A stretch of 64,000 bases of DNA. Origin: Pedobacter sp. SYP-B3415. GTDB taxonomy: Bacteria; Bacteroidota; Bacteroidia; Sphingobacteriales; Sphingobacteriaceae. Positions 63,921 through 64,000 of this stretch are shown here, piece after piece. The notes beneath the pieces were generated by a model. The model was not told where the DNA came from and ran no database searches. It saw nothing but the letters and a program-made list of their open reading frames with translations. The stretch spans positions 248,001 through 312,000 of the forward strand of contig NZ_RXNQ01000032.1 in assembly GCF_004138205.1 (NCBI RefSeq). Direction: 5' to 3'. Position 1 is the stretch's first letter. Each line of letters opens with the position of its first letter. The position numbers were made by a program, and so were the translations under genes.

Positions 63921-64000
63921 TTATTTCCATCCGCCGCCCAGGTCTCGATAAATATTTGTTACTGCCACCAGCTGGTCTTTTTTTGTTTCGATCAGTTCCA
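63921..64000 (-). CDS. Outer-membrane efflux protein (NodT/OprM-like), C-terminal fragment
   Basis: A partial gene running off the right edge; only the last 25 or so codons are visible. The C-terminus reads KKDQLVAVTNIYRDLGGGWK and stop (TAA, complement of 63921-63923). The Y-x-LGGGW ending is characteristic of outer-membrane lipoproteins of RND efflux pumps (NodT, OprM, CusC). I expect an inner-membrane RND pump and an adaptor gene further right, outside the window. Confidence 0.75.
   Translation of the reverse strand, partial: ELIETKKDQLVAVTNIYRDLGGGWK

Overview
The window comes from a member of the Bacteroidota, most likely order Sphingobacteriales (Pedobacter/Mucilaginibacter-like). The evidence is SusC/SusD outer-membrane pairs, an ECF sigma/FecR pair, promoters of the TTTG-N20-TAnnTTTG type instead of TTGACA/TATAAT, weak Shine-Dalgarno sequences, a fused 2-oxo acid dehydrogenase E1, DUF4369-TlpA proteins and many lipoproteins. 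No phage, insertion sequence, CRISPR array or replication origin was seen.

Layout. 1-369: degenerate repeats, no gene. 370-7723 (leftward): a lipoprotein, fused E1 and LutB-like protein, an M28 peptidase, rpiB and tatC. 7864-12647 (leftward): the lipid/ribosome cluster yceD-rpmF-plsX-fabH-accB-accC. 12938-14017: pdxA. 14158-19796: mostly rightward housekeeping genes (rsmA, a 2-hydroxyacid dehydrogenase, OsmC, greA, HIT, pncB), with a leftward EamA exporter. 19820-23123 (leftward): rsgA-dtd-GT39-mazG. 23490-28378 (rightward): thrA-thrB-thrC behind a Thr/Ile leader peptide and attenuator. 28450-30875: small secreted proteins and a family-10-like glycosyl hydrolase. 30957-35876 (leftward): metH-metF under a SAM-I riboswitch. 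35995-38166 (leftward): murQ, an unknown gene and a Bax-inhibitor-1 gene. 38345-42769: S41 protease, then era-der-GNAT. 42958-43200: tRNA-fMet and tRNA-Glu. 43231-46317: an AT-rich accessory stretch with a decayed gene, an FkbM methyltransferase and a TlpA protein, partly framed by an imperfect direct repeat.

46507-63719 holds two SusCD loci. The leftward locus runs ECF sigma, FecR, SusC with a signalling STN domain, SusD, a phosphodiesterase-like/alkaline phosphatase fusion, and a PI-PLC-like lipoprotein. The rightward locus runs SusC without STN, SusD, and an endonuclease/exonuclease/phosphatase-fold hydrolase. No polysaccharidase accompanies either pair; every associated enzyme is a phosphoesterase. 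I infer two outer-membrane systems that scavenge phosphorylated organic compounds such as phospholipid head groups. Between the loci lies a 617-base array of five ~122-base units, each carrying four short hairpins with three-base loops. I cannot assign it to a named element. The window ends inside an outer-membrane efflux protein gene.

The most informative regulatory signals are the thr attenuator (leader peptide, antiterminator and terminator all visible), the metH SAM-I riboswitch, and a terminator-like hairpin between a good promoter and greA. All protein assignments come from reading motifs; no database search was run.
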